DNA from: Deltaproteobacteria bacterium
GTDB lineage: Bacteria > Myxococcota_C > UBA6777
Direction of reading: 5' to 3'
NCBI GenBank assembly: GCA_006226375.1
Contig: SBHC01000003.1
Location: 62,001 to 126,000, forward strand
Length of the DNA: 64,000 bases
A program made the position numbers and the translations under genes. Below the pieces are notes generated by a model that did not search any database, was not told the origin of the DNA, and worked only from the letters and a program-made list of their open reading frames with translations. This document shows, piece after piece, positions 25,575 to 34,854 of the stretch. Numbering within the stretch: the stretch's first letter is position 1; every line of letters starts with the position of its first letter.

Positions 25575-27137
25575 ATGACAAACACCTATCCGAAAACTGT
25601 TCGAGCCTGGCTGGTTGCTTTTGCTATCGGAGCACTCTTAAGCGGCCTTGGGCCTCTTGGCTGTAACCCTGTCAACGGCAACACCAACGATGAAGTGACT
25701 TCCACTGAAACGAGCACACAAGAAAAGACTTCAGAGAAGGTAAACTCCCAAGAGTCCAACACGGCAGAGCCTGGGCCAGAACCAAACCCAACAGAGCCCA
25801 CCCAAGAACCTCCCTCCATGGATGGCGGAACCAACGACTCCAATGTTCAGGAAGCCACGCCGATTCCCTCGTTGAAGCAGTGCGACCCACCGTCGGCAAC
25901 CTTTTACAACCCTCCAACGGCAACACCCAACAGCAGCCTCCAGCCCGGAGATGTCGTTCGTTGCGAAGAGATGGGAGATGTGTCAGCCGCTACCTTGGGG
26001 GCCGACGCTCGCTTCTCTGTGGGAGAAGGGACCGCCTCGTTTGGTTATCGCTTGGTTCGCATCATGTATGTCACCCAGTGGCCCAAAGGAACGTTACGCT
26101 GGGCCACGGCGCTGCTGTATTTGCCGTTGGGATCTTCGGGAACCTGCCGTCCCAACGCTGAGATCGCGATGGTAGGCCATGGAACAATGGGCATGGCTGA
26201 CTCGTGTGGCCCGTCCCGCTTCCCCAACTTTGGCCTGCATCACCTGACCTACCCTCTCGTGGGTCGGGGTGTCGCCGTTGTAGCTCCCGACTTTTTGGGT
26301 TTGGGGGTCAGCATCCCAGAGGGTCATCCTTATTTGATGACTGAACCCACGGTATGGTCGTCGCTAGACGCGGTAAAAGCTGCCCGATCCATGGCCAACC
26401 AAGGTCCGTACCCTGGTTGTTTGCAAAGCAAGGTCATGTTACTCGGCCACTCCCAAGGAGGTCACGCCGCGCTGACCGCCGCCACCCAATTTACCTCGTA
26501 CCTCTCGGGCTATCAGCTTTTGGGAACAGTCGCTTGGGGGCCTGCCTTTGGGGACGAGAGGCTGTGGTTGGGACCCTTCGCTGCCAACTTTCAGGTCACC
26601 ACGGCCACAGCATACTTTTTGGCTTACCTGTTGGCGGCTCAACGTACTCGAAAAGGTCCGGCGCTCTCGCAGTGGCTTACGGCCAAAGCAGCCCAACGTA
26701 TCCCAGGCTTGCTGGACACAGTTTGTTTTGCGGAGTGGGACGCCCTCTTGCAAAGTCAGTTTAAAACCTTCCAAGACGTCTTCACTCCTGCGTTCCTTCA
26801 AGCTTCTGTTGCTTGCAACACAGGAAAGGGCGACTGCAAAGACTTCCAGTTTTGGCGGGACGCGATTGGAGCGACCCAAGTTCCAGCCCAAGCCCCCTCC
26901 GCTCCAACCTTGCTGGTTCAGGGAAGCGCAGACGCTGTGGTATCCGCATCTTCGGTGGGTTGCATCGCCAAACGTTGGGGAGCCAAAGCCAGCGCGTGCG
27001 TCTACACCCAGGCCAACCACACCACCATCATCAGCACAGCCTGGAAAGCCATTCTACCTTGGATCGAAAGCATCCGTCAGGGCAACACTCCCCAAGCTCC
27101 TGCCTGTGAAAGCAACCAACTGCCAGCCTGCCCTTGA
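25575..27137 (+). CDS. Secretory-lipase-like alpha/beta hydrolase lipoprotein
   Basis: A 520-residue protein with a signal peptide ending at a lipobox-like GPLGC (Cys30), then about 70 Thr/Glu/Pro-rich linker residues, as in outer-membrane lipoproteins. The hydrolase domain (about 110-510) has 'VVAPDFLGLGVS', the nucleophile elbow GHSQGGHAAL, the Asp region 'LVQGSADAVVSA' and the His in 'TQANHTTII'. It resembles fungal/bacterial secretory lipases (PF03583). It is likely to hydrolyse lipid or ester substrates outside the cell. The next gene, a small lipoprotein, begins 95 bp downstream on the same strand. Confidence 0.85.
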   Translation: MTNTYPKTVRAWLVAFAIGALLSGLGPLGCNPVNGNTNDEVTSTETSTQEKTSEKVNSQESNTAEPGPEPNPTEPTQEPPSMDGGTNDSNVQEATPIPSLKQCDPPSATFYNPPTATPNSSLQPGDVVRCEEMGDVSAATLGADARFSVGEGTASFGYRLVRIMYVTQWPKGTLRWATALLYLPLGSSGTCRPNAEIAMVGHGTMGMADSCGPSRFPNFGLHHLTYPLVGRGVAVVAPDFLGLGVSIPEGHPYLMTEPTVWSSLDAVKAARSMANQGPYPGCLQSKVMLLGHSQGGHAALTAATQFTSYLSGYQLLGTVAWGPAFGDERLWLGPFAANFQVTTATAYFLAYLLAAQRTRKGPALSQWLTAKAAQRIPGLLDTVCFAEWDALLQSQFKTFQDVFTPAFLQASVACNTGKGDCKDFQFWRDAIGATQVPAQAPSAPTLLVQGSADAVVSASSVGCIAKRWGAKASACVYTQANHTTIISTAWKAILPWIESIRQGNTPQAPACESNQLPACP

Positions 27138-27232
27138 TGCCACCATCGCTTTGAAAGGAAGCCTTGCAACCCACAAGGTTCCGCGTTAAAGTGATGCCAC
27201 GGAACATACCCAGGAACAAAGGGAACAAACGG

Positions 27233-27472
27233 ATGTGGAAACGACTGGGATTTGTAGCTGTTTTGAGTACAGGGCTGATGGTCCTCACCGCATTGCCTTA
27301 CGTGGGTTGTGGCAACCCCAACCGCAACAACCTCACCAACGGCAACACAAGCAACCAAAACAGCGTGAACTCCGAACAGCCTGTGGGTGAACAACCTATC
27401 GGGGAACAACCTGTTGGAGAACAGCCAGCCAGTGAACAAGCCGCCAACCCAGATGGCGGAACCACCGAATAG
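27233..27472 (+). CDS. Small lipoprotein with GEQP repeats
   Basis: A 79-residue protein starting at 27233 (MWKRLGF) after AAAGGGA. The upstream reading is basic and lacks a ribosome site. The signal peptide ends YVGC, giving a lipidated Cys near residue 26. The mature chain is only about 54 residues of low-complexity Asn/Gln, with tandem EQPVGEQPIGEQP units. No fold is expected and the function is unknown. Similar 'Cys-Asn-rich-linker' starts occur on other lipoproteins in the window, so this may be a stub whose folded domain was lost. Confidence 0.6.
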   Translation: MWKRLGFVAVLSTGLMVLTALPYVGCGNPNRNNLTNGNTSNQNSVNSEQPVGEQPIGEQPVGEQPASEQAANPDGGTTE

Positions 27473-27485
27473 AGGAACGAAAGCC

Positions 27486-27761
27486 ATGCCAACCTACGAA
27501 TACGTTTGCGAAGCGAACGGCCAGAGCGTCGAAGTCAAACACAGCATCAATGACAAGCTTCTCACCTGGGGCGAACTCTGCGAACGCGCCAATGTAGAGC
27601 CTGGAGACACCCCCTCGGAAGCTCCTGTCGCCCGTAAGATTTTTGGCGGTCAGCTGATGCTCAAGAAAGGGGGCAATGGTCTGGTGTACCCGAAAAAAGG
27701 CGACCCTCTTCACGCCAAAGCCCACAGCTGCTGCGGCGGCGGAAGTTGCACCCACGGTTAA
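27486..27761 (+). CDS. FmdB-like small protein with Cys-rich tail
   Basis: A 91-residue cytosolic protein, ATG after GAGGAAC. The start 'MPTYEYVCEANG' resembles FmdB/zinc-ribbon family openings, but the second Cys of the usual CxxC is replaced. The tail is HSCCGGGSCTHG, offering several Cys/His metal ligands. The middle has no clear match. It may be a metal-binding regulator or assembly factor, but the assignment is only at the level of the N-terminal motif. It is 13 bp downstream of the small lipoprotein gene and converges with a DUF1772 gene. Confidence 0.65.
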   Translation: MPTYEYVCEANGQSVEVKHSINDKLLTWGELCERANVEPGDTPSEAPVARKIFGGQLMLKKGGNGLVYPKKGDPLHAKAHSCCGGGSCTHG

Positions 27762-27805
27762 TCTCTCCTCCCCCCTTTCCAGTGCTTCCCCATCCCAATG
27801 TAGCT

Positions 27806-28300
27806 TCACAGCCGCATCAACAACACAAGCAACAACACGCTGGTTAAGGTCGCCACGATGGTTCGGATGATGTTCCAGCGGATCCATCGGTCCTCAAAGT
27901 GTTTGCGAGCGGCTTCCAGTTTCGCGGGAGGCATGGTTGCAAGCTCTTGCTTCTGTAGCTGGTTGTTCAGAGGGATGTTGATGGTCGCTGTGGGAACCTG
28001 CACACCCAACAGAAACAAACCACCTGCAAACAAAAGTAACATCCAGTTTAGGCCTTGTAGCTTTCCAAAGGCGAGAAACAAAGACACCACCAACGTCAGC
28101 ACAGAGCCCAACCAGAGAAGTACAAAGAGGGGATGACTGTCTTGGATGATTCGATCCATTCCCTTGAACGCTTGCAAGAAGTCATGGTCATTTAGCCCCT
28201 GAATTCCGGGCATCACAACCACAGAGAACGCCACAAGAAATCCAGCGACGAGGGTACAAAGAAGGGTAGCCAGCAAAAGAACAATACGCATTGTTTCCAT
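27806..28300 (-). CDS. DUF1772 (anthrone oxygenase-like) membrane protein
   Basis: A 164-residue protein with four transmembrane helices. Start at 28300 (METMRIVLLL) after GGAG at 8 bp. An upstream extension on the frame is not needed. The family pattern is clear: 'GFLVAFSVVVMPGI' in TM1, 'PTATINIPLNNQL', and 'RWIRWNIIRTIVA' in the last helix. DUF1772 includes fungal anthrone oxygenases and many bacterial proteins of unknown function. It lies 88 bp downstream of the NmrA-family gene on the same strand, so the AraC-controlled unit may include it. Confidence 0.85.
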   Translation of the reverse strand: METMRIVLLLATLLCTLVAGFLVAFSVVVMPGIQGLNDHDFLQAFKGMDRIIQDSHPLFVLLWLGSVLTLVVSLFLAFGKLQGLNWMLLLFAGGLFLLGVQVPTATINIPLNNQLQKQELATMPPAKLEAARKHFEDRWIRWNIIRTIVATLTSVLLLVLLMRL

Positions 28301-28388
28301 AACAAAACTCCACAAACAGCACTCCACCAACAACGAGAGCGCTGTAGCCATATAGATTTGGATTATACAAAAAGTACGTTGAGAGAGC

Positions 28389-29246
28389 TCAAGCAGCAGC
28401 GGTCCATACACCAGCGCTGGCAGCTTTCCGAGCGTAGGTCGCAAAGTCTGTGGGAGGACGCCCCAGAGCACGCTGAATTCCATCGCAGAGATGGGCGTTT
28501 CGTCCATCAAGGACCGTCGAGAACAGATAGTCCATCATCCAAACCACTGGCTTGGGCGCACCGGATTCTTCCACCCCAGCCACAAACGCCTCATGAGGGA
28601 TCGGAATGTACTGAATGTCTCGTCCTGTTGCTTGTGAGAGAGCAGCCGCAACATCTTGAAAGGAGAGCAGCTCCGGACCTGTCACCTCGTACACTTCGCC
28701 GCTATGACCGGTCGCAGAGAGAGCCTCCACCGCAACCTCTGCGATGTCATCCACATCAACAAAGGGCTCCAAGGTTTCGACAGCAGGCAGCGTCATCTTC
28801 CCTGCCATCACCATGTCGATGAACGCTCCTTCCGAGAAGTTTTGGTGGAACCAACTGGCCCGTACGATCGTCCACTCCAGACCGCTGTTTTGAACGATCC
28901 GCTCGCAGGCCTGGGCTTCCGCTTCTCCACGCCCAGACAACAACACCAGACGCTTAACACCCTTGCGCTTGGCAAGATTCACCAACGACTGAATTGCGTC
29001 CTGGGCACCCGGCACGGCCAAGTCCGGTGCGTAAGTAATGTAGACAGCCGACACCCCTTCCAAACATGCTTCCCAACTCCCTTCCTTGTCCCAATCAAAC
29101 GCGGGAGAAGCGGAGCGAGATCCGACTCGAACGGGAATTCCTCTGGCTCGCAGACCGGTCACCACGCGACGCCCGGTTTTCCCGGTGCCACCGAGAACAA
29201 GGGTAAGATTGTGTTTGCTGTTGTGTGGTTGTGCATCTGTACTCAT
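28389..29246 (-). CDS. NmrA-family NAD(P)-binding protein
   Basis: A 285-residue Rossmann-fold protein. Start at 29246 (MSTDAQ) after AAGGAG. 'LTLVLGGTGKTGRRVV' near residue 15 is the dinucleotide-binding loop. 'VRVGSRSASPAFDWD', 'RLVLLSGRGEAEAQACE' and 'LEWTIVRASWFHQNFSEG' are typical of NmrA/ergot-alkaloid AgnL4-type oxidoreductases. The active-site Tyr-x-x-x-Lys of classical SDRs is missing, as is usual here. It is downstream of the AraC-type regulator, with a tandem 17-bp repeat between them. It is likely a stress- or substrate-induced reductase or redox sensor. Confidence 0.88.
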   Translation of the reverse strand: MSTDAQPHNSKHNLTLVLGGTGKTGRRVVTGLRARGIPVRVGSRSASPAFDWDKEGSWEACLEGVSAVYITYAPDLAVPGAQDAIQSLVNLAKRKGVKRLVLLSGRGEAEAQACERIVQNSGLEWTIVRASWFHQNFSEGAFIDMVMAGKMTLPAVETLEPFVDVDDIAEVAVEALSATGHSGEVYEVTGPELLSFQDVAAALSQATGRDIQYIPIPHEAFVAGVEESGAPKPVVWMMDYLFSTVLDGRNAHLCDGIQRALGRPPTDFATYARKAASAGVWTAAA

Positions 29247-29329
29247 GACAAACTCCTTCAATTTGCATAACCATGCGTTGTGTTGAGTTGAACATGAGAA
29301 ACAAAGTACAGAAGGAAGCGAGGCAATTC

Positions 29330-29367
29330 TTGACAGTCAACGCCAATCGTTTGACCGAAAACGCCAA
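29330..29367 (-). promoter_or_regulatory. Tandem 17-bp operator, probably for the AraC-type regulator
   Basis: Two direct copies, 29330-29346 (TTGACAGTCAACGCCAA) and 29351-29367 (TTGACCGAAAACGCCAA), match at 14 of 17 positions and have a 21-bp period, two DNA turns. This is the usual arrangement for AraC-family dimers. It lies between the AraC-type gene stop (29374) and the NmrA-family start (29246), about 85-120 bp upstream of the latter. Confidence 0.6.
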
Positions 29368-29373
29368 ATTGGC

Positions 29374-30387
29374 TTAGTTGGAGTGTTCTTGGGTTTGAAG
29401 CCGGTAGGAACGAGGGCTCTGTCCAACCCATCGTTTGAACGCGCGAGAGAACGCGCTCTGTTCGGAAAACCCTGACATAAAGGCGACTTCCGCAAGTGAA
29501 TAGTCGGTCTCGCGAATCAGCCGTTCGGACAGTTGGCGTCGCGATTCGTCAACCAGATATTGGTAGGTGGTGCCCAACTCAGAAAGCCTTCGCTGCAAAG
29601 TTCGCCCGCTCATGGCAAGATGTTGAGCGACCTCGGAGATCGTAGGGACGCCTTCACTCAAGGCCCGACGAACGTACTTTTGGACCTGCTCCTCCAAAGA
29701 AACGTCCTCTTCCAGCTTGGACACTTCGTCCTGCAAGTGCGAATCAAAAAACCTTGAGATGCTCTCATCTCCCAGATGGTTGGGAGCCTCAAGCGCCTCT
29801 TTCGACACCAAGAACGCGTCCTTGTCTGTCCCAAAATGAACAGGACATCCAAAGAAGTTACGATGTTCCTCCACAGAGCTGGGAGCGGGATGTTTGAGAT
29901 ACACACACAGCGGCTGAAAAGGTCGGGTCGATACTTCTCTCCCAAGGGTCACAAGGCTGGCCAAGGTTGCTTCGTTGGAGAGCCTCATTCCAAGGATTCG
30001 TTCTCCCGAACGATGCAAATGCATCAAGGCTCCTTCGCGTGTAGCTTCCAGCTCGTAAAAAGCAACGCTTGTGAGTACAAGAGCATAACGAACGACCCGC
30101 TCAAACGTACCGCGGAGATGAACGGCGGACTTCATCGCAAGGCCCAAAGCCCCGTAGTCGTTGCAGCGCATGGTAGACCCAACCCGCAACGGAAAGGAAT
30201 GGGGCACTTGCTCCGAGAGCGCCACCCGCTCCAAAAGGCTGTAGTATTCGTCATCATTGAGCATGTGGGCAGGGTCTACAGGTTCTTCGAGAGAGAGACC
30301 GATCGACTGCAAAAGTTGCTCCTGATTCGTCCTCCCCTCCGCAGCCATGATTACTTTTTTTGCGAACAGCTTGGTGATTCGACCCAT
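29374..30387 (-). CDS. AraC-family transcriptional regulator (OruR/ArgR-type)
   Basis: A 337-residue regulator. Residues about 20-210 fit the Arabinose_bd-like N-terminal domain of the OruR/VirF-type group (HSFPLRVGSTMRCNDYGALGLAMKSA; FERVVRYALVL). The C-terminal 100 residues are two helix-turn-helix motifs: 'PTISEVAQHLAMSGRTLQRRL' and 'SLAEVAFMSGFSEQSAFSRAFKRWVGQSPRSYR'. It probably activates the NmrA/DUF1772 genes just downstream through the tandem 17-bp site. The inducer is unknown. The gene is complete, with an ATG start at 30387. Confidence 0.92.
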   Translation of the reverse strand: MGRITKLFAKKVIMAAEGRTNQEQLLQSIGLSLEEPVDPAHMLNDDEYYSLLERVALSEQVPHSFPLRVGSTMRCNDYGALGLAMKSAVHLRGTFERVVRYALVLTSVAFYELEATREGALMHLHRSGERILGMRLSNEATLASLVTLGREVSTRPFQPLCVYLKHPAPSSVEEHRNFFGCPVHFGTDKDAFLVSKEALEAPNHLGDESISRFFDSHLQDEVSKLEEDVSLEEQVQKYVRRALSEGVPTISEVAQHLAMSGRTLQRRLSELGTTYQYLVDESRRQLSERLIRETDYSLAEVAFMSGFSEQSAFSRAFKRWVGQSPRSYRLQTQEHSN

Positions 30388-30428
30388 CCCAAACAGAACC
30401 TCACTACCAAGAGAGCATCAAAAAAAAT

Positions 30429-32048
30429 CTAACGAACAATCCGAAACCGCAGTCGCCCTAGCAGCTGCATCAAAGCCATCTGCTTCGCGAGGCCACCTCG
30501 GGCAAAGACAATGTGTGTGACATCGGAGGGGAATTGTCCCCAAGTGGCATCAAGGCTGACCCAGCGATTGGGTGTGACTTCACATTCATTCCAGGCGTGG
30601 AAGTAAAAGTGTCCACGTTGGTAAGCAACCCCTGTCACGATCTCGCAAGGCAACGAGACCGAACGCGCCAACGCTGCCAACAACGTGGCGTGCTCGTTGC
30701 AATCCCCCACACGCTTTTCAAGGGTCTCTAAGGCATTGGGTATCCCCACCACGCTTTGTTTGCGCAACGCCTTGTTCACCCAGGTCGCGAGGGCTTTGTA
30801 GGCAGACAGTCGATCCTTGGCCGACTTCAGAATCTCCCAGGCCTGTCTCCGGATCTTGGGATGCTTGCTTTGCACCAAAGGTGTGGCCTGTAGTGCCTGT
30901 TCACGCCAGTGTTTCTGGATCATCGCTCGGTGGCGACGACGAATTCGCTCCTTGTGCGAAAGCTTTTTTGCAGGCTTCGTGCTTGCCTTGTTCTTCGATG
31001 GAGGGACCTTCGTTTTGTTGACCTTGTTTGCGCTGGCAATCGAGAACGGCTGTCTTGCCCACGATGCGGGGTTTTCCTTCCGGATGGTCAGTCGTCGAGT
31101 TCGTACATCAAGAGATTGCCGCCCCATACGAAGCGCAGGAAACGACTTCACAGGAACGTTGTCCACTTGCAGAGTTAGCGAAGCCCTTGATGTTGGATTC
31201 GCAATCTTGCCCACCAAGCCAATGCGTGTGGCGCGGATAATGTCGAAGCCTTCCTCAATGCCTTTGGGAGCGTCTTGGGCCGACTCGCGTAGCAAGGTCA
31301 TCCCACCGGGAGCTTGCTCCTTAACAATCTTTCCATCGTCATCGATCCAGGCCAACAACGACATGTTTCGATATTGTTGACGAAGTCGCAACGCCCGGTA
31401 CGTTTTGCCTTTGATCTTAATGTTGTCGTACCCTTCCACCGTGATGATGGATTTGATGTACGAGCGAGACTGTGGATCAAACAAAACAGCCTTCAGCTTC
31501 TTTCCTGGCGGAGGTTTCTGGGCTGCGATGTAAGGACGCAACACAGTCGGCAGCATCGACGGTCGATACGGTAGCTTCATCCGGGTTTTGCGTTTCCCCA
31601 TCAACCACAAGATATGAAGCTTGTCTTGGTTCACCTGACCTTCTGCTCGGAACGCGCTCATCGGCGACTGCAGCTGAAACACAAACTGTTGAAGCTGGTA
31701 TTTGGTGTTGGTTCGCACCTTGGACAGCACGCGAACACGCTGGAAAGACCCAAACAATCGCATCTTCATCAAGGAGCGGTTGGTGATCAGGTAGCCGTCC
31801 TTTTGTTGCTCGGTGCGAGTGTGGGAGTACCCCATTTTTTGGCCTGCGATGTAGATGCCAGCCCACTCGTCCCCTGTCTTAAGAGGCTTTTGCACCGCCC
31901 ACGGGTACAGTTCTTCGAGATCTTTGCCGCCGGTCGATATTGGCCCCACAGCCAAACGAACCATCGTAAAGACCCAGGCGAGCACAAGACACATTCCCGC
32001 CCATCGCCAGGGGATCAGCCAGTTCCAGATTGCTTGCACCCAACGCAT
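30429..32048 (-). CDS. Transglutaminase-like domain protein, membrane-anchored
   Basis: A 539-residue protein. Start at 32048 (MRWVQAIWNW) after GGGG. One N-terminal transmembrane helix (about 17-35) leaves the rest outside the cytoplasm. Residues about 60-330 are beta-rich and uncharacterised. Next comes a basic, Lys/Pro-rich spacer. The C-terminal about 150 residues form a transglutaminase/protease-like core with the triad visible as CNEHATLLAAL (Cys), FHAWNE (His) and LDATWG (Asp). Whether it cross-links or cleaves peptides is unknown. It is the last gene of a minus-strand run that begins at the PEGA-type kinase. Confidence 0.88.
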   Translation of the reverse strand: MRWVQAIWNWLIPWRWAGMCLVLAWVFTMVRLAVGPISTGGKDLEELYPWAVQKPLKTGDEWAGIYIAGQKMGYSHTRTEQQKDGYLITNRSLMKMRLFGSFQRVRVLSKVRTNTKYQLQQFVFQLQSPMSAFRAEGQVNQDKLHILWLMGKRKTRMKLPYRPSMLPTVLRPYIAAQKPPPGKKLKAVLFDPQSRSYIKSIITVEGYDNIKIKGKTYRALRLRQQYRNMSLLAWIDDDGKIVKEQAPGGMTLLRESAQDAPKGIEEGFDIIRATRIGLVGKIANPTSRASLTLQVDNVPVKSFPALRMGRQSLDVRTRRLTIRKENPASWARQPFSIASANKVNKTKVPPSKNKASTKPAKKLSHKERIRRRHRAMIQKHWREQALQATPLVQSKHPKIRRQAWEILKSAKDRLSAYKALATWVNKALRKQSVVGIPNALETLEKRVGDCNEHATLLAALARSVSLPCEIVTGVAYQRGHFYFHAWNECEVTPNRWVSLDATWGQFPSDVTHIVFARGGLAKQMALMQLLGRLRFRIVR

Positions 32049-32119
32049 ATCAACCCCATTCAGACACATCTCAGAATCACAACAAAAGAAGCAAGACAGA
32101 GCGCGAGTTGTTTCTATTT

Positions 32120-34831
32120 CTAGTTTGCCCCAACAGGGTCCTGATGAGCAAATCGCAGGTGCTGGCGAGAAGGATCAAGGTCCGCCACAATCGTATCGCC
32201 TTCTTGAAACCGATTCTCCAGAAGCTCCATCGACAGGGGGTTTTGGACATACTGCAAGATGGCCCGACGCAATGGCCTCGCACCAAACGCTGGATCGTAA
32301 CCCATCTCGGCCAACCACACCCTCGCAGCAGGCGTAAAGTCCAATTGGATGGACCGCTCTTGCAACAAGCGCTGCAAACGTTCGAGTTGGATGGCAGCAA
32401 TCACCTGAATCACATCCAACGTCAACCGCTGGAAGATCAAGGTCTCATCGATGCGGTTGAGGAACTCCGGTCGAAAGTGAGCGCGGAGTTGTTCTTCCAC
32501 CAAGGCCCGGAGTTGCGCGGGATGCTCGGCTGCCTCTCCAAGAATCGCCTCCGCTCCAAGATTGGACGTAAGAATGACGACGGTGTTTTTGAAGTCGACG
32601 GTGCGGCCCTGCCCGTCTGTGAGGTGACCGTCATCTAGCATCTGAAGCATGATGTTAAACACGTCTTGGTGGGCTTTTTCCACCTCGTCAAACAGCACCA
32701 CAGTGTAAGGACGTTGACGCACCGCCTCTGTGAGTTGACCGCCTTCTTCGTGACCCGAGTAACCGGGAGGAGGACCGACCAGCCGAGACACCGCGTGTTT
32801 CTCCATAAACTCCGACATATCGATGCGAACCATCGCGCGTTCGTCGTCGAACAAGAACTCAGCCAAAGCCTTGGCCAGCTCCGTTTTACCAACCCCTGTC
32901 GGACCCAAGAACAGGAACGAACCAATCGGTCGCTTGGGGTCGGCGAGCCCGGAGCGAGAACGACGCACAGCCTCCGACACAGCGCGGATGGCATCGGGTT
33001 GACCAATCACCCGCTCGGCCAGACGCTGCTCCATCGCGATCAGCTTGGCCCGCTCGCTTTCCAGCATCCTCGACACAGGGATGCCGGTCCAATCTCCGAC
33101 CACTTCGGCGATGTCTTCCGCGTCAATCACTTCTTTGAGGAGTCGCTGCTCGCCGGCTTCTTCAAGGATGTCTTCTGCGTGTTGGAGTTCGGTTCGCAGC
33201 TGTTGAAGCTGACTGTATTTGATTTCAGCGGCGCGTTCGTACAGACCGGCTCGCTCTGCTTCAGCTTCTTCGTGCTCCAACTGCTCGATCTTCTCCTTAA
33301 GCACCCGGATGTCTACGATAGCCCGCTTTTCCCTCTCCCACCGTGCACGCAACACAGCAAACTTCTCTTGCCACTGCGTTATCTCTTGCTGGATCCTGCG
33401 AAGCTGGGTTTGGGCATGGACGTCCGTCTCTTTGAGTAAGGCTTGCTCCTCAATTTTGAGCTGGACCACACGGCGATTGAGGTCGTCCAGTCGGGGTGGC
33501 ATCGACTCGATCGCAAGGCGCAATCGGCTCGCGGCTTCGTCCACCAGATCGATGGCCTTGTCCGGCAACGAACGGTCCGCGATGTAGCGAGATGACAGTC
33601 GAACAGCCGCTTGCAGGGCTGCATCCGCAATACGGACCCCGTGGTGAATTTCGTACCTCGACTTAAGGCCTCGAAGAATCGCTACACACTCGTCGGTGTG
33701 GGGTTCTTCGACCCAGATGTCCTGAAACAACCTCTTGAAGGCAGGGTCTTTTTCAACTTGCTTTCGGTACGACGCGATAGTGGATGTCCCTATCGCATGC
33801 AGCTCGCCTCGAAGCAGCGCAGGCTTGAGCAGGTTGGCAGCCCCCACCCCGCTTTGCCCTCCGCCAGCTCCGACTAGGTTGTGAATGTCAGGGAGAACCA
33901 GGATAATTTCACCCTTCGACGCTTCAACCTCGTGCAGGAGCGCCTTAAACCGCTCCTCAAATTCACCGCGGTACTTGGCTCCAGCCAGCAAGGAACCAAA
34001 GTCCAACATCGCAAGTCGGCGTCGTTGCAGATGAGAAGGCACATCCCCTTGAACAATGCGCCAGGCCAAGCCATGCAAGATGGCTGTGCGCCCGACACCG
34101 GGGGTTCCCACCAGAAGCGGGTTGTTCTTGTTGCGTCGCCCCAAGATCTGCATCATCCAACGGATCTCGTCATCCCGCCCCACCACAGGATCGAGGAGGC
34201 CGTCTTCCGCCATCTGAGTGAGATCGCGGGTGTACAAAGCCAGAGCTTCACCCCACGCCACCGCCGTTGGTTCTTCACCCTCAGCATGGGATAGGCTGGC
34301 TCGCCGACCCTGACTTGCAGTGGAGGTCTGGTGCGTTGTTTCGTACACCGTGCCACCTTCCCGCTCGTCAGAGGTGTTTCGCTCTTTCCGTCGGAGCCGC
34401 TGCAAGGCACGCAAGACACGGGTTCGGGTTACACCCATAAACGAGAGATGACCGCTGGCCCTAGACCGAGGTTCGTCGAGGATCGCAAGGAAGAGATGGA
34501 GGGTAGAAACTGCGTCCTCTCCTTGGCGACGGCATTCTTCTTCGGCCTGGGCCAGAACGTCGCCCAAACGCCGCGAGATCAACACGTTGGCATCTTGCTC
34601 TTGCAGCGATGTTGCTGGAATGGGACCCAAATCAAGCTCCACACGACGTTGCAACTCATGCACCGTCACGCCCAACTCATCCAAAAGCTGGGTGAGTCCA
34701 CGTGAGGTCTGTTCCAAAAGCGCAAGAAGGAGATGTTCGGGAGAGATCTCGGAGTTGTGAAAGGAGGCCGCGAGCGCTTCGGCTGCGAGAACAGCTTCTG
34801 CGGCTTGCCGGGTGTAGTGGTCGAATCGCAT
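32120..34831 (-). CDS. ClpB-like AAA+ ATPase with degenerate first nucleotide-binding domain
   Basis: A 903-residue Hsp100 protein. Clp_N repeat domain about 1-150; NBD1 about 200-430; long coiled-coil middle domain about 435-560, which marks it as ClpB-type; NBD2 about 610-900. NBD2 is intact (Walker A GPTGVGKT at 643-650, Walker B VVLFDE). NBD1 is not: its Walker A is GTPGVGRT (Lys replaced by Arg248), its Walker B is LVLPDIH (the DE pair reads Pro314-Asp315), and the second Arg finger is Leu368. The pore loop (AKYRGEFEERF) is kept. It may bind but not hydrolyse ATP in NBD1. It is probably a specialised paralogue, but could be the only ClpB. Confidence 0.93.
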   Translation of the reverse strand: MRFDHYTRQAAEAVLAAEALAASFHNSEISPEHLLLALLEQTSRGLTQLLDELGVTVHELQRRVELDLGPIPATSLQEQDANVLISRRLGDVLAQAEEECRRQGEDAVSTLHLFLAILDEPRSRASGHLSFMGVTRTRVLRALQRLRRKERNTSDEREGGTVYETTHQTSTASQGRRASLSHAEGEEPTAVAWGEALALYTRDLTQMAEDGLLDPVVGRDDEIRWMMQILGRRNKNNPLLVGTPGVGRTAILHGLAWRIVQGDVPSHLQRRRLAMLDFGSLLAGAKYRGEFEERFKALLHEVEASKGEIILVLPDIHNLVGAGGGQSGVGAANLLKPALLRGELHAIGTSTIASYRKQVEKDPAFKRLFQDIWVEEPHTDECVAILRGLKSRYEIHHGVRIADAALQAAVRLSSRYIADRSLPDKAIDLVDEAASRLRLAIESMPPRLDDLNRRVVQLKIEEQALLKETDVHAQTQLRRIQQEITQWQEKFAVLRARWEREKRAIVDIRVLKEKIEQLEHEEAEAERAGLYERAAEIKYSQLQQLRTELQHAEDILEEAGEQRLLKEVIDAEDIAEVVGDWTGIPVSRMLESERAKLIAMEQRLAERVIGQPDAIRAVSEAVRRSRSGLADPKRPIGSFLFLGPTGVGKTELAKALAEFLFDDERAMVRIDMSEFMEKHAVSRLVGPPPGYSGHEEGGQLTEAVRQRPYTVVLFDEVEKAHQDVFNIMLQMLDDGHLTDGQGRTVDFKNTVVILTSNLGAEAILGEAAEHPAQLRALVEEQLRAHFRPEFLNRIDETLIFQRLTLDVIQVIAAIQLERLQRLLQERSIQLDFTPAARVWLAEMGYDPAFGARPLRRAILQYVQNPLSMELLENRFQEGDTIVADLDPSRQHLRFAHQDPVGAN

Positions 34832-34854
34832 CCGTTGGCTCGTGGTCGATTCGA

